From Bradyrhizobium sp. SK17 (GTDB taxonomy: Bacteria; Pseudomonadota; Alphaproteobacteria; Rhizobiales; Xanthobacteraceae), in contig NZ_CP025113.1 of NCBI RefSeq assembly GCF_002831585.1, positions 1,798,001 through 1,862,000 on the forward strand: a stretch of 64,000 bases of DNA, given 5' to 3'. The first letter of the stretch is position 1; each line of letters begins with the position of its first letter. Both the position numbers and the translations under genes were made by a program. The notes under the pieces are model-generated. The model saw only the letters and a program-made list of their open reading frames with translations, did not search any database and was not told where the DNA came from. Of this stretch, positions 17,071 to 26,223 are shown piece by piece.

Positions 17071-17886
17071 ATGAGCCAGCCGACGCAGACCGGTACCGGC
17101 ATCGCGGGCGCAACGGGAATTGCGAGCGGGCTCAGCGACCAGGGAGGCAAGGAAGTCGCCGCGATCATCGCGGTGGCCCTGCTCGTCATCGGCGGCGGAG
17201 AACTGCTGCTGCGCCTGTTCGAGGTGCCGCGATACATCCTGCCGACTCCTTCGGCCATCGCCAGCGTGTTCTTCTCGCACGAGATCGCGACCATCTGCGA
17301 ACACTACTCCTACACGTTGATCGAGCTCTTTGCAGGCTATGCCGTCGGAGCCTCGATCGGGTTGGTGCTGGCCGCGGTCATCACGCAATTCCCGTTCGTG
17401 GAGAAGGTGATCACGCCCTACATCCTGTTGCTGGTGACGACGCCGATGCTGGCACTGGTGCCACTCTTGATCCTGAACTTCGGTTTTGGGTTCACGCCGC
17501 GGATCATCGCCGTCGCTCTCGCGTCCGGTCCGATGGTGATGATCAACGCAGCCACCGGATTTCGGCGCGTCGACGCGATGAAGATTGCGCTGGCGCGATC
17601 CTGCGGGGCGTCGACCCTCCAGATCTTCACGAAGATCCGCATTCCGATGGCCATGCCGATGGTGATCGTAGGCCTGATGATCGGGGCGATCTTCGGCATG
17701 ATCACCGCGGTTGGCGCCGAGATGTCGGGCGGCGGATTCGGGCTTGGCAGCCGCCTGACAACCTATTCTTCAACGCTTCGAATGCCGGAGTTCTTTGCGT
17801 GCATCGTGATCCTCGCTGTCACCGGGATCACGATCTACGCCTTCTTTTTCTGGCTCGGGAAGCGGCTGGCCGGCTGGGAAAGCTAG
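17071..17886 (+). CDS. ABC transporter permease, nitrate/sulfonate/taurine type
   Basis: 271 residues with about six hydrophobic segments (for example VAAIIAVALLVIGGGELLL, YILLLVTTPMLALVPLLIL, MVIVGLMIGAIFGMITAV, FACIVILAVTGITIYAFFF). The cytoplasmic coupling loop is ARSCGASTLQIFTKIRIPMA, the EAA motif of BPD permeases. GAGGGAGCC precedes the ATG. A single permease gene implies a homodimer, as in SsuC/TauC. Confidence 0.92.
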   Translation: MSQPTQTGTGIAGATGIASGLSDQGGKEVAAIIAVALLVIGGGELLLRLFEVPRYILPTPSAIASVFFSHEIATICEHYSYTLIELFAGYAVGASIGLVLAAVITQFPFVEKVITPYILLLVTTPMLALVPLLILNFGFGFTPRIIAVALASGPMVMINAATGFRRVDAMKIALARSCGASTLQIFTKIRIPMAMPMVIVGLMIGAIFGMITAVGAEMSGGGFGLGSRLTTYSSTLRMPEFFACIVILAVTGITIYAFFFWLGKRLAGWES

Positions 17887-17962
17887 ACGGAAACGGGCGA
17901 AACGCCGCGCTCGACCCGGAACATACGAACATCGCGGCCCAACCAACGAGGGAAGAAACTCC

Positions 17963-19126
17963 ATGACTCAGCAAACGATGACGCGTCGGCGGCTGCTGCA
18001 AATCAGCGCCACCGGCCTTGTGACCACCACCGTTCTCGGCGACGGCCTGCTGACCACGGGCGCGGCTCAGGCCAAGCCCTACAAGTCCCGCTTCACCTGG
18101 ATTTCGCCGCGCGGCACGATCGAGGTGATGGACGACTACCCTTACTGGGTGGCCAAGAAAATGGGCTATTTCGGTGATCTCGGGGTGGAGACCGATATGG
18201 AGCCGGGCCCCTCAGACGGGACTGCGGTGGTGAAATTCCTGGCGGTGCAGCAGGCCGATATCGGCTTTCCCTCGCCGGGCGTCCTGTCATTTGCGGTCAA
18301 TGCGGGGATGGACCTCGTCTCGGTGTTCGGCAGCGGCTTTCTCGACCTCTTCAACGTCGCTTTCCGCAAGGGCGAGGGAGTCAAGGATCTGAAGCAACTC
18401 GAAGGCAAGACCGTGCTTCTGGGGTCGGCGGCCTGGCAATCGATCTGCGACCCCATGTTCGCCGCCGTCGGCGTCAATCCCAAGAAGATCACCTACGTCG
18501 AGGCCGGCTGGCCGACCTGGACGACCGCACTGGCCAGCGGACAGGGCAATGCCTGCCTTGCCTGGGAGGGCCTGCGCGCCGATCTGGGCGCGAAGGGCCT
18601 CAACTTCGACTACTGGCTTGGCATGCGCGGCTCGCCTTTGCCGTCGAATTCGCTGGTCGTGCGGAGGTCCGATCTGGAGGATCCCGATCGGCTCAAGTTC
18701 CTGAAGAAGTACCTGAGGGGCTGGGCCATGGGCAGCGAGTTCGCCGACCGTAACCCGCGCGCAGCCGCAGACATCGTGTTCAAGGCATTGCCGACGACCA
18801 AGGCAAACTACGGTCCGCGTGCAGGCACGGAAAGCCTCATGCAGATCCACCGCACCTTCAAGGGCAATATGGCAACACGCGCCGGCTGGGGAGAGCACAA
18901 CATTCCGGCCTGGGACGGTTTTTTCAAGATACTGAAGACGATTGGCCAGTCGAGCATCGACATCGATACGGCCCGCTATGTCACCAATGAATTCGTCGCC
19001 GGCGCGAATGACTTCGACAAGGCGAAGGTTCATGCCGATGCCGATGCTTATGTACTGCCCGCCGACCTCGCGGCGATCGACATGGCCGACGTTGAAGCAA
19101 AATTCTACAACAACGTGATCAATTGA
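17963..19126 (+). CDS. ABC transporter substrate-binding protein (SsuA/NMT1-like), Tat-exported
   Basis: 387 residues. The N-terminus has a twin-arginine pattern (TRRRLLQISATG) followed by a hydrophobic stretch and an Ala-Gln-Ala cleavage site near residue 37. The mature part has the SsuA/TauA/NMT1 arrangement: YWVAKKMGYFGDLGVETDM, VKFLAVQQADIGFPSPGVLS and LEGKTVLLGSAAWQSICDPM. It is the periplasmic receptor of the adjacent ATPase and permease. The substrate (sulfonate, aromatic or another acid) cannot be read from sequence. Confidence 0.88.
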   Translation: MTQQTMTRRRLLQISATGLVTTTVLGDGLLTTGAAQAKPYKSRFTWISPRGTIEVMDDYPYWVAKKMGYFGDLGVETDMEPGPSDGTAVVKFLAVQQADIGFPSPGVLSFAVNAGMDLVSVFGSGFLDLFNVAFRKGEGVKDLKQLEGKTVLLGSAAWQSICDPMFAAVGVNPKKITYVEAGWPTWTTALASGQGNACLAWEGLRADLGAKGLNFDYWLGMRGSPLPSNSLVVRRSDLEDPDRLKFLKKYLRGWAMGSEFADRNPRAAADIVFKALPTTKANYGPRAGTESLMQIHRTFKGNMATRAGWGEHNIPAWDGFFKILKTIGQSSIDIDTARYVTNEFVAGANDFDKAKVHADADAYVLPADLAAIDMADVEAKFYNNVIN

Positions 19127-19211
19127 TAGAACCAGCGGCGCTGGCGGACACTTGCCGAAGTGTGGCTATCTTGGTCACCCGAAGGGTCGAGCTCAGCTCT
19201 CGGCGCTGCTG

Positions 19212-19247
19212 CCTCGCCGGGCACTTACCTCGCGGTGCCCGGCGAGG
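19212..19247. terminator. Thirteen-base perfect hairpin after the ABC operon
   Basis: Arms 19212-19224 and 19235-19247 are perfectly complementary (CCTCGCCGGGCAC on the left) with a ten-base loop. It lies between the binding-protein stop and the kinase start. The following TATTGCATTG is only weakly T-rich, so it may be a stabilising 3' hairpin rather than a strong intrinsic terminator. Confidence 0.6.
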
Positions 19248-19289
19248 TATTGCATTGGGCCTGATGTTCCGAACAAAGAGACAGTCAGA

Positions 19290-20702
19290 ATGGCGCAGTT
19301 CATCAACTCCAGGGAACACATCGTTCAAGAGGCGCTTGACGGTTTGATTGCCACTTCTGGTGGCCAGCTTGTCCGGCTGGACGGTTACCCATTCATACGC
19401 GTGGTCGCTCGCTCGGATTGGGATCGGTCCCGCGTCGCGGTGATCTCCGGCGGCGGATCCGGTCATGAGCCGGCGCATGCTGGCTTTGTCGGCCCGGGCA
19501 TGCTGACGGCGGCGGTATGTGGCGACGTCTTTGCCTCTCCGTCCGTCGACTCGGTGCTGGCGGGAATCCTGGCCGTGACGGGAGAGGCGGGGTGTGTCCT
19601 CATCGTCAAGAACTACACCGGCGATCGCCTGAACTTCGGCCTTGCTGCCGAACGGGCACGAGCACTTGGCCGGAAGGTGACCATGGTCATCGTCCAGGAC
19701 GATATCGCCATCCCGGACATCAACCGTCCTCGCGGCATCGCAGGGACGCTCTTCGTCCACAAGCTCGCCGGAGCAGTGTCCGAGCGCGGCGGCGATCTGG
19801 ATGCCGTGACTGCCGCCGCGCGTCGCGCGGCCTCGAATGTCATGAGCATCGGGATGTCGCTGGACACCTGCACCGTGCCTGGTTCGCCCAAGGAAAGCCG
19901 AATCCGATCGGGCGAGATCGAGCTGGGGCTTGGCATTCATGGCGAAGCCGGTGCTGCGAAGCTTCCCTATCTTGGCGCACGTCAGGCCATGGCCGATGCC
20001 GTCGCAAAGTTTCTCCCAAGAATGAACGGGAAGAGTTATGCGGCGCTTCTGAACAATCTTGGTTCTACGACGGCGCTTGAAATGTCGGTCCTTGCGGAAG
20101 AATTGCGGCAGTCCGCGATCGGGCCCGCGGTGTCCCATATCGTTGGTCCTGCCTCGATGATGACGGCGCTCGACATGCATGGCTTTTCGCTCACGCTCTA
20201 TTCGCTGAGCGCCGAGGACGAAAAACTGCTGGCCATGGAAACGCCACTGCGTAGCTGGCCGGGGCTTAGAGCTTTCGTGGTGCCCCGCGTCGTGCCGTTG
20301 CCCGATGGATTGGCTCGCGTGCGGCCGACTCCCTCTGCCGACCCAGCAACCGAAGAATTGCTCATCCGGTGTTGCAAGGCGTTGATCGGCGCGGAGGCCG
20401 ATCTGAACGCGCTCGATGCCAGAGCAGGAGACGGCGATACCGGATCGACGCTCGCCAGCGCAGCGCGCAACTTGATCCAGAACATTGGTCAGCTTCCGCT
20501 GTCGAACCACGCGCAACTCTATCGGGCATTGGGGCAGGAACTGAGCCAGACCATGGGAGGCTCTTCGGGTGTTCTGCTTGCGATATTCTTCGCTGCGGCA
20601 GGGGACGCGGTATCTAACGGGCATAGCCCGATCGATGCGCTCAGGGTTGGACTGGCAAGGATGCAGGAGATCGGTGGCGCGCAACCGGGGACCGGACCAT
20701 GA
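19290..20702 (+). CDS. Fused dihydroxyacetone kinase DhaK-DhaL (frameshifted in the DhaL part)
   Basis: 470 residues in this frame from the ATG at 19290; the longer upstream extension looks non-coding. The DhaK half has VISGGGSGHEPAHAGFVG and LGLGIHGEAGA, whose histidine forms the hemiaminal with dihydroxyacetone in known enzymes. The DhaL half has LDARAGDGDTGSTLA, with three aspartates for ATP-Mg, and QTMGGSSGVLLAIFF. The frame ends with GAQPGTGP, whereas the conserved continuation is in the next frame (20699-20905). One extra G in the G4 run at 20687-20690 restores a protein of about 538 residues. Role: ATP-dependent phosphorylation of dihydroxyacetone or a similar short-chain ketose. Confidence 0.85.
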   Translation: MAQFINSREHIVQEALDGLIATSGGQLVRLDGYPFIRVVARSDWDRSRVAVISGGGSGHEPAHAGFVGPGMLTAAVCGDVFASPSVDSVLAGILAVTGEAGCVLIVKNYTGDRLNFGLAAERARALGRKVTMVIVQDDIAIPDINRPRGIAGTLFVHKLAGAVSERGGDLDAVTAAARRAASNVMSIGMSLDTCTVPGSPKESRIRSGEIELGLGIHGEAGAAKLPYLGARQAMADAVAKFLPRMNGKSYAALLNNLGSTTALEMSVLAEELRQSAIGPAVSHIVGPASMMTALDMHGFSLTLYSLSAEDEKLLAMETPLRSWPGLRAFVVPRVVPLPDGLARVRPTPSADPATEELLIRCCKALIGAEADLNALDARAGDGDTGSTLASAARNLIQNIGQLPLSNHAQLYRALGQELSQTMGGSSGVLLAIFFAAAGDAVSNGHSPIDALRVGLARMQEIGGAQPGTGP

Positions 20703-20905
20703 TCGACGCGCTGCTGCCCGCGCTCGATGCCTTGCCGCAGGGGCTGACCGAGGCAGCCCGCGCAGCAAGAAAGGGGGCACGTCTGACGGCCACCATGTCC
20801 AAGGCAAATGCTGGACGGGCCGCCTACATCGGTGCGGAACAGTTGCAGGGGCATGCCGACCCCGGCGCGGAGGCCGTCGCGAGATTGCTTGAGAGCCTGT
20901 GCTAA
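20699..20905 (+). pseudogene. C-terminal DhaL fragment displaced by a frameshift
   Basis: 68 residues beginning MIDALLPALDAL and ending with GRAAYIGAEQLQGHADPGAE, the normal last 65 residues of DhaL (the G-D-R-T-M-x-D-A-L-x-P segment and the M-x-x-x-x-G-R-A-x-Y nucleotide region). It overlaps the stop of the main kinase frame. With one added G at 20687-20690 the junction reads PGDRTMIDA as in the family. It is therefore the tail of that gene, not a separate one. Confidence 0.82.
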
Positions 20906-20941
20906 GCCGGCGTCGGACGCGCATATGCGCGATGCGCCGCC

Positions 20942-21556
20942 TCAGGGATCGATGATGATCCTGCGGAAGGCACGCAGCAGTTCGGGCTCGAGGTTTTCGT
21001 CGTCGAGTTGCAGCGGGCCCGGCGCGATCAGGACCGCGTTGTTCAGCGTCCCGTACAGCATCTGGCAGGCGAAACGAACCCGGTGTTCGAGATTCGGATC
21101 GTCGGGAGAGCTCAGCGAAAGCCGCGCCACCAGACGGTCGGCGTGCTCTTGTCCGCGTTTCCTGGACGGCTCCCACAAGGCGGGCTCGACCATGCTGCGG
21201 CGGATGGTTGCGCGGATCAAACCGCGGCGCTTGCGGTAAGCGGCAAGAGTTGCGGCGATGACCTCCGCCAGAATGTCGTCGATCGGCTGGTTCGGATCGC
21301 TGGCCGGTGGTGTCAGGACTGGGTCGTGCTCGGCGGCTTCGCCGACGAGCGCGCGAAAGAACCCGTCCTTGTCGGCGAAGCGGCTGTAGAACGATCCGAC
21401 CGAGCAGCCGGCAGCCAGCGCGATTTCTGCGACCGACAGATCGTCGAAATCCTTGATCTCGCAAAGCTTTTTTCCGGCGCGCACCAGCGCGTCACGGGTC
21501 GCGCGGCTGCGCGCCTGCTTGGCTGGCAAAACGTCGGTGGGCTCAGCGTGGCTCAT
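20942..21556 (-). CDS. TetR-family transcriptional regulator
   Basis: 204 residues. The helix-turn-helix spans about residues 15-60: QARSRATRDALVRAGKKLCE, then LSVAEIALAAGCSVGSFYSR, followed by F-x-x-KDGFFRALV. The remainder is an all-helical ligand domain. It is divergent from the TauD-like dioxygenase, with a perfect palindrome at 21569-21580 between them, so it probably represses that gene and itself. Its 3' end converges on the dihydroxyacetone kinase. Confidence 0.88.
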   Translation of the reverse strand: MSHAEPTDVLPAKQARSRATRDALVRAGKKLCEIKDFDDLSVAEIALAAGCSVGSFYSRFADKDGFFRALVGEAAEHDPVLTPPASDPNQPIDDILAEVIAATLAAYRKRRGLIRATIRRSMVEPALWEPSRKRGQEHADRLVARLSLSSPDDPNLEHRVRFACQMLYGTLNNAVLIAPGPLQLDDENLEPELLRAFRRIIIDP

Positions 21557-21561
21557 TGTCC

Positions 21562-21591
21562 TTGACCGAAATTCGAATTTGAGTTCATATT
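21562..21591 (+). promoter_or_regulatory. Dioxygenase promoter with TetR-type operator in the spacer
   Basis: TTGACC at 21562-21567 and CATATT at 21586-21591 have an 18-base spacer. The perfect 12-bp palindrome AAATTCGAATTT lies at 21569-21580 inside it, five bases from the -35. Binding there would block polymerase. The TetR start codon is 13 bases to the left, so one site could control both directions. Confidence 0.55.
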
Positions 21592-21659
21592 CATATTACA
21601 AGATCGATCTACCACTCTGAAGAGTGTTTGGCAAAAGAACCAAAAACAGGGAGCAGCCC

Positions 21660-22499
21660 ATGTCATACGACACCCTCACCGTCTCCAAACTCACCGGTGG
21701 ATGCGGCGCCGAAGTGCACGGCCTCGATCTGGCGCGCGATCTCAGCAACCGCCAATGGGACGAACTTCGCCACGTCTTCTTCGACCATGGCGTGATCTTC
21801 TTCCGCGATCAACAACTGACGCCGGAGCAGCACATCGCGTTCGCGCGCCGGTGGGGGACGATCGACGTCAACAAGTTCTTCGTGCCGGTGCCCGGCTATC
21901 CCGAGATCGCCGAGGTGCGCAAGGAGAAGGAGCAGAAGACCAATATCGGTGGCGGCTGGCACACCGATCACAGCTACGACGCCGAACCCGCGATGGGATC
22001 GATCCTGCTGGCGCGCGAAGTGCCGGAGGAGGGCGGCGATACGCTGTTCTCGAACATGTACCTTGCCTACGACGCGCTCTCGGACGGGCTGAAGCAGACC
22101 CTGGGCAGTCTGCGTGCCATCCATTCCTCCGAACATGTCTTCGGCGCCAAATCCGTCAGGTCGAATGCCGAGCGGCCGAAGCGCAACGAGCATCTCGCGG
22201 TCGGCGAGGTGTCGCATCCGGTTGTCATCACCCATCCGGACAGCGGCAAGAAGGCGCTCTACGTCAATTCGGGCTTCACCTTGCGCTTCGAGGGGTGGAC
22301 CGCCGACGAGAGCCGGCCGCTGCTGGAGATGCTCTATCGGCATGCAGTCCGTCCGGAGTTCACCTGCCGCTTCCGCTGGCGCGCCGGCTCGATTGCGTTC
22401 TGGGACAATCGCTGCACGTGGCACTACGCCGCCAATGATTATCACGGGCATGACCGGCTGATGCATCGCATCACGGTGGCCGGCAGCAAGCTGTCCTGA
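21660..22499 (+). CDS. TauD/TfdA-family Fe(II)/2-oxoglutarate dioxygenase
   Basis: 279 residues from the ATG at 21660, with GGGAG seven bases upstream; an earlier in-frame start at 21624 lacks a site. The Fe(II) ligands are in GGGWHTDHSYDAEPA (His-x-Asp) and the distal His in RLMHRITVAG; the 2-oxoglutarate arginine is probably in the same C-terminal block. Family members hydroxylate the carbon next to a sulfonate, sulfate ester or aryloxy group, releasing sulfite, sulfate or a phenol. The nearby ABC transporter and arylsulfatases suggest an organosulfur substrate. Divergent TetR regulator. Confidence 0.88.
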   Translation: MSYDTLTVSKLTGGCGAEVHGLDLARDLSNRQWDELRHVFFDHGVIFFRDQQLTPEQHIAFARRWGTIDVNKFFVPVPGYPEIAEVRKEKEQKTNIGGGWHTDHSYDAEPAMGSILLAREVPEEGGDTLFSNMYLAYDALSDGLKQTLGSLRAIHSSEHVFGAKSVRSNAERPKRNEHLAVGEVSHPVVITHPDSGKKALYVNSGFTLRFEGWTADESRPLLEMLYRHAVRPEFTCRFRWRAGSIAFWDNRCTWHYAANDYHGHDRLMHRITVAGSKLS

Positions 22500-22777
22500 C
22501 TGAAGAGCCAAGCTGGGACCGGCATCGCATGGATCGTCCAGGCGATGCCAACTCGCACGCCGTCAGGCCGATTTGGAGCGACGGTCCTCGGCGATTGTAG
22601 CAAACATCACTCGAAGGCAATCGGTGGCGGACAAACGTCCGCATCGAGCGCTGCGAATGCTCGCACCCGATCGCCCGGCGCCGCGCGAGCGGCCATCCAT
22701 TGATGCCAAGCGAAACAGGTAGCCCGCCCCCTCGATGAGAACGGAGAAAGACGCGATCGGCCTGTTGCGTCGCGTTT

Positions 22778-22804
22778 TAATATCAAGTATTAGATCGAGT
22801 ATCA
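22778..22804 (+). promoter_or_regulatory. Operator-like site matching the one before the TetR gene at 31872
   Basis: TAATA-N5-TATTAGATC, two bases, then GTATCA. The same layout and bases recur at 31831-31857. It sits 52 bases before the acyl-CoA dehydrogenase start in an otherwise gene-free 356-base gap (22500-22855). It probably binds the TetR regulator encoded at 31872. Confidence 0.6.
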
Positions 22805-22855
22805 ATTGAAGGTTCCGATGGATTGCCCGCTGTACCGTGGGCAGGACGACGCCAG

Positions 22856-24094
22856 ATGCAGTTTCGTTTCTCTGACAAATCGCTCGCATTGCAGGACAGC
22901 CTCGAACAGTTCTTTCGTGCGGAGATCCTGCCTCGCAATCGCGAGTGGCATGCCCATACGTCCAAGCACGGCGCCGCGCCGCCCTTCCTTGCCGCGCTGA
23001 AGGCGGAAGCGCGCAAGCGGGGCCTTTGGAATCTCGGGCTTCCGGACCTCAGGGACGACCAGCCCGGCACCCGATTGACCAATCTCGAATTCGCGCCACT
23101 GGCCGCGATCATGGGCCGACTGCCGTGGGCGCCGATCGTCTTCAACTGCAATGCGCCGAATGTGCCGAACATGGAGATGTTGCAGAAGTTCGGCAGCGTC
23201 GACCAAAAGCGGCAATGGCTTGATCCCCTGCTCGAGGGCAGGATCTGGACCGCCTTCGGCATGACCGAGCCGGACGTCGCCTCGTCCGACGCACGCAACA
23301 TTCGCACGTCGATCCGAAAGGATGGCGGCGACTACGTGATCGACGGTCGCAAATGGTACATCTCCGGCGCCAACCATCCGGATTGCAAGATGCTGCTCGT
23401 CGTCGGCGTCATCGATCCGGACGCCAGCAGCGCCGCCAAGCACTCCGTCGTCATCGTTCCGATGGGAACGCCGGGTCTCGAAATCGTGCGGCCGGTGCCG
23501 GCCTTCGGCCGCGACAGGGAATTCGCCGCCGAAACGGTGCTGCGCAATGTTCGCGTGCCGCAATCGAATCTCCTGGGTGAGGAAGGCGCCGGCTTCGCCA
23601 TGGGGCAGGCCCGGCTCGGGGTCGCTCGCGTGCATCATTGCATGCGCAGCCTCGGCAGTTGCGATGTGCTGATCCAGCTGATGCGCGGCCGCGCGTCAGG
23701 CCGGCGCGCATTTGGTCGGCCGATCGGCGAGTTCGCCAACATCCAGGACATGATCGCGCTGTCGCGCATCGAACTCGAGCAGGCAAGGCTGCTGGTCTAC
23801 AAGACCGCCTGGCTGCTCGACGAGGGCGGGGCCGCCGCCGCGCGTCGCGAGATCTCGATGATCAAGGTGGCCGTCGCGCGCACCTTCAGCGCGATCGCGG
23901 ATCGCGCCGTACAGGTTTTCGGCGCAATGGGCGTCTCCGACGACACGCCGGTTTCGTCTGCCTATACCGCCGCCCGCGCCATGCGCATCTACGACGGTCC
24001 GGACGAGGTTCATCTGCGCACGCTGTACCGGCTCGAGCCAGATGAGGTCGCTGGCGACAGCGCGCATTATCTGCTCGGTGAAAGAGGGCTCTGA
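22856..24094 (+). CDS. Acyl-CoA dehydrogenase family protein
   Basis: 412 residues from the ATG at 22856 (a TTG at 22823 gives an unlike extension). The order is that of acyl-CoA dehydrogenases: N-terminal helices with FRAEILPRNREWH, the middle beta domain WTAFGMTEPDVASSDARNI and DGRKWYISGANHPDC, and C-terminal helices with GRRAFGRPIGEFANIQDM, QVFGAMGVSDDTP and ARAMRIYDGPDEVH. It oxidises an acyl-CoA to the enoyl-CoA with FAD. It leads the sulfatase cluster, followed after eight bases by an acyl-CoA synthetase, so it probably acts on the acyl-CoA made there. Confidence 0.9.
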   Translation: MQFRFSDKSLALQDSLEQFFRAEILPRNREWHAHTSKHGAAPPFLAALKAEARKRGLWNLGLPDLRDDQPGTRLTNLEFAPLAAIMGRLPWAPIVFNCNAPNVPNMEMLQKFGSVDQKRQWLDPLLEGRIWTAFGMTEPDVASSDARNIRTSIRKDGGDYVIDGRKWYISGANHPDCKMLLVVGVIDPDASSAAKHSVVIVPMGTPGLEIVRPVPAFGRDREFAAETVLRNVRVPQSNLLGEEGAGFAMGQARLGVARVHHCMRSLGSCDVLIQLMRGRASGRRAFGRPIGEFANIQDMIALSRIELEQARLLVYKTAWLLDEGGAAAARREISMIKVAVARTFSAIADRAVQVFGAMGVSDDTPVSSAYTAARAMRIYDGPDEVHLRTLYRLEPDEVAGDSAHYLLGERGL

Positions 24095-24102
24095 CTGGAT
24101 CA

Positions 24103-26205
24103 ATGACCACACGCCAGGCCAATTCGCTCGACAATTTGTTTCGCCCGAAATCGATCGCCGTCATCGGAGCATCGGCAACGCCGACCAAGATCGGCGGGGT
24201 GCCGATCGCGCATCTGCTCCGCTACGGCTATCGGGGTGACATCTTCCCGATCAACCCGCAGCATCAGACCATCCAGGACTTGCGCGCCTATCCGGATGTG
24301 AGGGCCGTCGGCAAGGACATCGATCTGGCCATCGTCGCGGTGCCCGCCGCCATCGCGCTCAATGCGTTGAAGCAGGCGGCCGAGGCGAACGTGAAGTCGG
24401 TCGTGCTGTTCACCTCGGGCTTTGCCGAGGTCGGTGAAACCGGTGCGATGGTGCAGCGGCAGATCGGCGAGCTTGCGCGCACGAGCGGGATGCGCGTCCT
24501 CGGTCCCAACTGCCTCGGCGTGATGAGCGGCGAGAGCGGCGTTTACGCCACCTTCAGCCCCGTCGCCGGCACCGGCATCGTGAAGCAGGGCAATATCGGC
24601 CTCGTCAGCCAGTCCGGTGCGTTCGGCGGCTTTGCCTATTCGCTGGCGCGTGAACGCGGAATCGGCCTCAGCCATTGGGTGACGACCGGCAACGAGGCCG
24701 ACGTCGACATGTCCGACTGTTTCGATTGGATGATCGACGACGCATCGACCAGGGTCATCCTTGCCTACATGGAGGGCTGTCGGGACGGCGCGAAACTGGT
24801 CCGGGTGCTGGACAACGCGCGCGCAGCAAGGAAGCCGATCGTCATCGTCAAGGTCGGCCGTACCGATCTCGGTGCGGCGGCCGCGGCGTCGCACACGGCG
24901 GCGCTCGCCGGAGCGGATGCGATCTATGACGCGGTGTTCAAGCAATACGGCGTGCACCGCGCCACCACCATCGATGAGGCGTTCGACGTCGCCTACGCCG
25001 TATCGGTCGGCGGACTGCCGCGCGGCCGCTCTATCGGCATGCTGACCGCGTCGGGCGGTGCGGGCGTGCTGATGGCGGACGAGGCCGCGAGCCTCGGGCT
25101 GGATGCGCGTGAGATGCCCGAGCATGCACAGAAGCAGATCCTGGCGCGCGTGGCGTTCGCGTCCGCGCGGAATCCGGTCGACGTCACGGCGCAGATCACC
25201 ACCGACGAGGAATTGTTGCCGCTGTCCTACAGGCTCATGCTGGAGGACGCGAACTACGACAACCTCGTCATCTTCCAATCCGCCGCGGGACTTTCACCGC
25301 GAGGGCCTGAACTCGTGCAGCAAGCCGTCGAGATGCGCGCGAAGTATCCGGATCGCGTCATCGCCCTGTCGAGCCTGTTCACGCCGGAGCTTCATCGGCA
25401 ACTCGACGACGGCAAGGTGCTGGCATTCGCCGATCCGAGCCGCGCCGTGCGCGCGATCGCCGCATTGGCCGGTTTTGCCGCGAGCAGTGTGTCCGCCGAG
25501 AAGGTGGTCGCCTCACCCGCGGTGCAGCTTGCCGATGCGACGCTCAGCGAAGCCGGAGCTCTCGCGGCATTGCAAGCCGCCGGCATCCCGGTCATGCCGC
25601 ATCAGGTGGCAACCAATGGCGCTGAAGCCGCCGCGGCCGCTGAACGGCTCGGCTTCCCCGTGGTGGCCAAGATCGTCTCGCCGGACATCCTGCACAAGAC
25701 CGAGATCGGTGGCGTGCTGCTCAATTTGCAGGACAAGGACCAGGTCGCGAAGGCATTCGATGAACTGACGGCACGGGCCAAGCAGGCGAAGCCGCATGCC
25801 AGGATCGAGGGCGTGCTGATTGCGTCGATGATCAAGGGCGGCGTCGAGTGCATCCTCGGTATGCAACGCGATCCGGTGTTCGGTCCCGTCGTCATGTTCG
25901 GCCTCGGCGGCATTCTGGTCGAGGCGCTGCGCGATGTCAGCTTCCGCCTCGCTCCGTTCGGCAAGGCCGAGGCACACCGCATGATCGACAGCATCAAGGC
26001 GCGCGCCGTGCTCGACGGCTGGCGCGGTGCGCCGGCCGCCGACATCGACGCGTTGTCGGACGCCTTGGTCGCGCTGTCGCGCTATGCGGCCGCCGCCGGC
26101 GACAAGCTCGAGAGCATCGACATCAACCCGTTCGTGGTGCTGCCGAAGGGCAAGGGCGCGATGGCCCTCGATGCGGTGCTATTGATCAAGCAATCGAAAC
26201 CCTGA
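24103..26205 (+). CDS. NDP-forming acyl-CoA synthetase (acetate-CoA ligase family)
   Basis: 700 residues. The N-terminal CoA-binding Rossmann domain starts FRPKSIAVIGASATPTKIGG; the succinyl-CoA-ligase-like middle contains LVSQSGAFGGFAYSLARERG and ASHTAALAGADAIYDAVF; the C-terminal ATP-grasp domain has VVAKIVSPDILHKTEIGGVL and GPVVMFGLGGILVEALRDV. This is a single-chain ADP-forming acyl-CoA synthetase. It would activate a carboxylic acid for the dehydrogenase upstream, with the sulfatases downstream in the same direction. Confidence 0.9.
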   Translation: MTTRQANSLDNLFRPKSIAVIGASATPTKIGGVPIAHLLRYGYRGDIFPINPQHQTIQDLRAYPDVRAVGKDIDLAIVAVPAAIALNALKQAAEANVKSVVLFTSGFAEVGETGAMVQRQIGELARTSGMRVLGPNCLGVMSGESGVYATFSPVAGTGIVKQGNIGLVSQSGAFGGFAYSLARERGIGLSHWVTTGNEADVDMSDCFDWMIDDASTRVILAYMEGCRDGAKLVRVLDNARAARKPIVIVKVGRTDLGAAAAASHTAALAGADAIYDAVFKQYGVHRATTIDEAFDVAYAVSVGGLPRGRSIGMLTASGGAGVLMADEAASLGLDAREMPEHAQKQILARVAFASARNPVDVTAQITTDEELLPLSYRLMLEDANYDNLVIFQSAAGLSPRGPELVQQAVEMRAKYPDRVIALSSLFTPELHRQLDDGKVLAFADPSRAVRAIAALAGFAASSVSAEKVVASPAVQLADATLSEAGALAALQAAGIPVMPHQVATNGAEAAAAAERLGFPVVAKIVSPDILHKTEIGGVLLNLQDKDQVAKAFDELTARAKQAKPHARIEGVLIASMIKGGVECILGMQRDPVFGPVVMFGLGGILVEALRDVSFRLAPFGKAEAHRMIDSIKARAVLDGWRGAPAADIDALSDALVALSRYAAAAGDKLESIDINPFVVLPKGKGAMALDAVLLIKQSKP

Positions 26206-26223
26206 GACAATTGGGAAGCAGCG

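Noticed and set aside
19119..21464. 781-codon minus-strand frame across the kinase and TetR genes
   Set aside because: It lies antisense to dihydroxyacetone kinase and in another frame of the TetR gene; its product has no recognisable domain and low-complexity basic composition.
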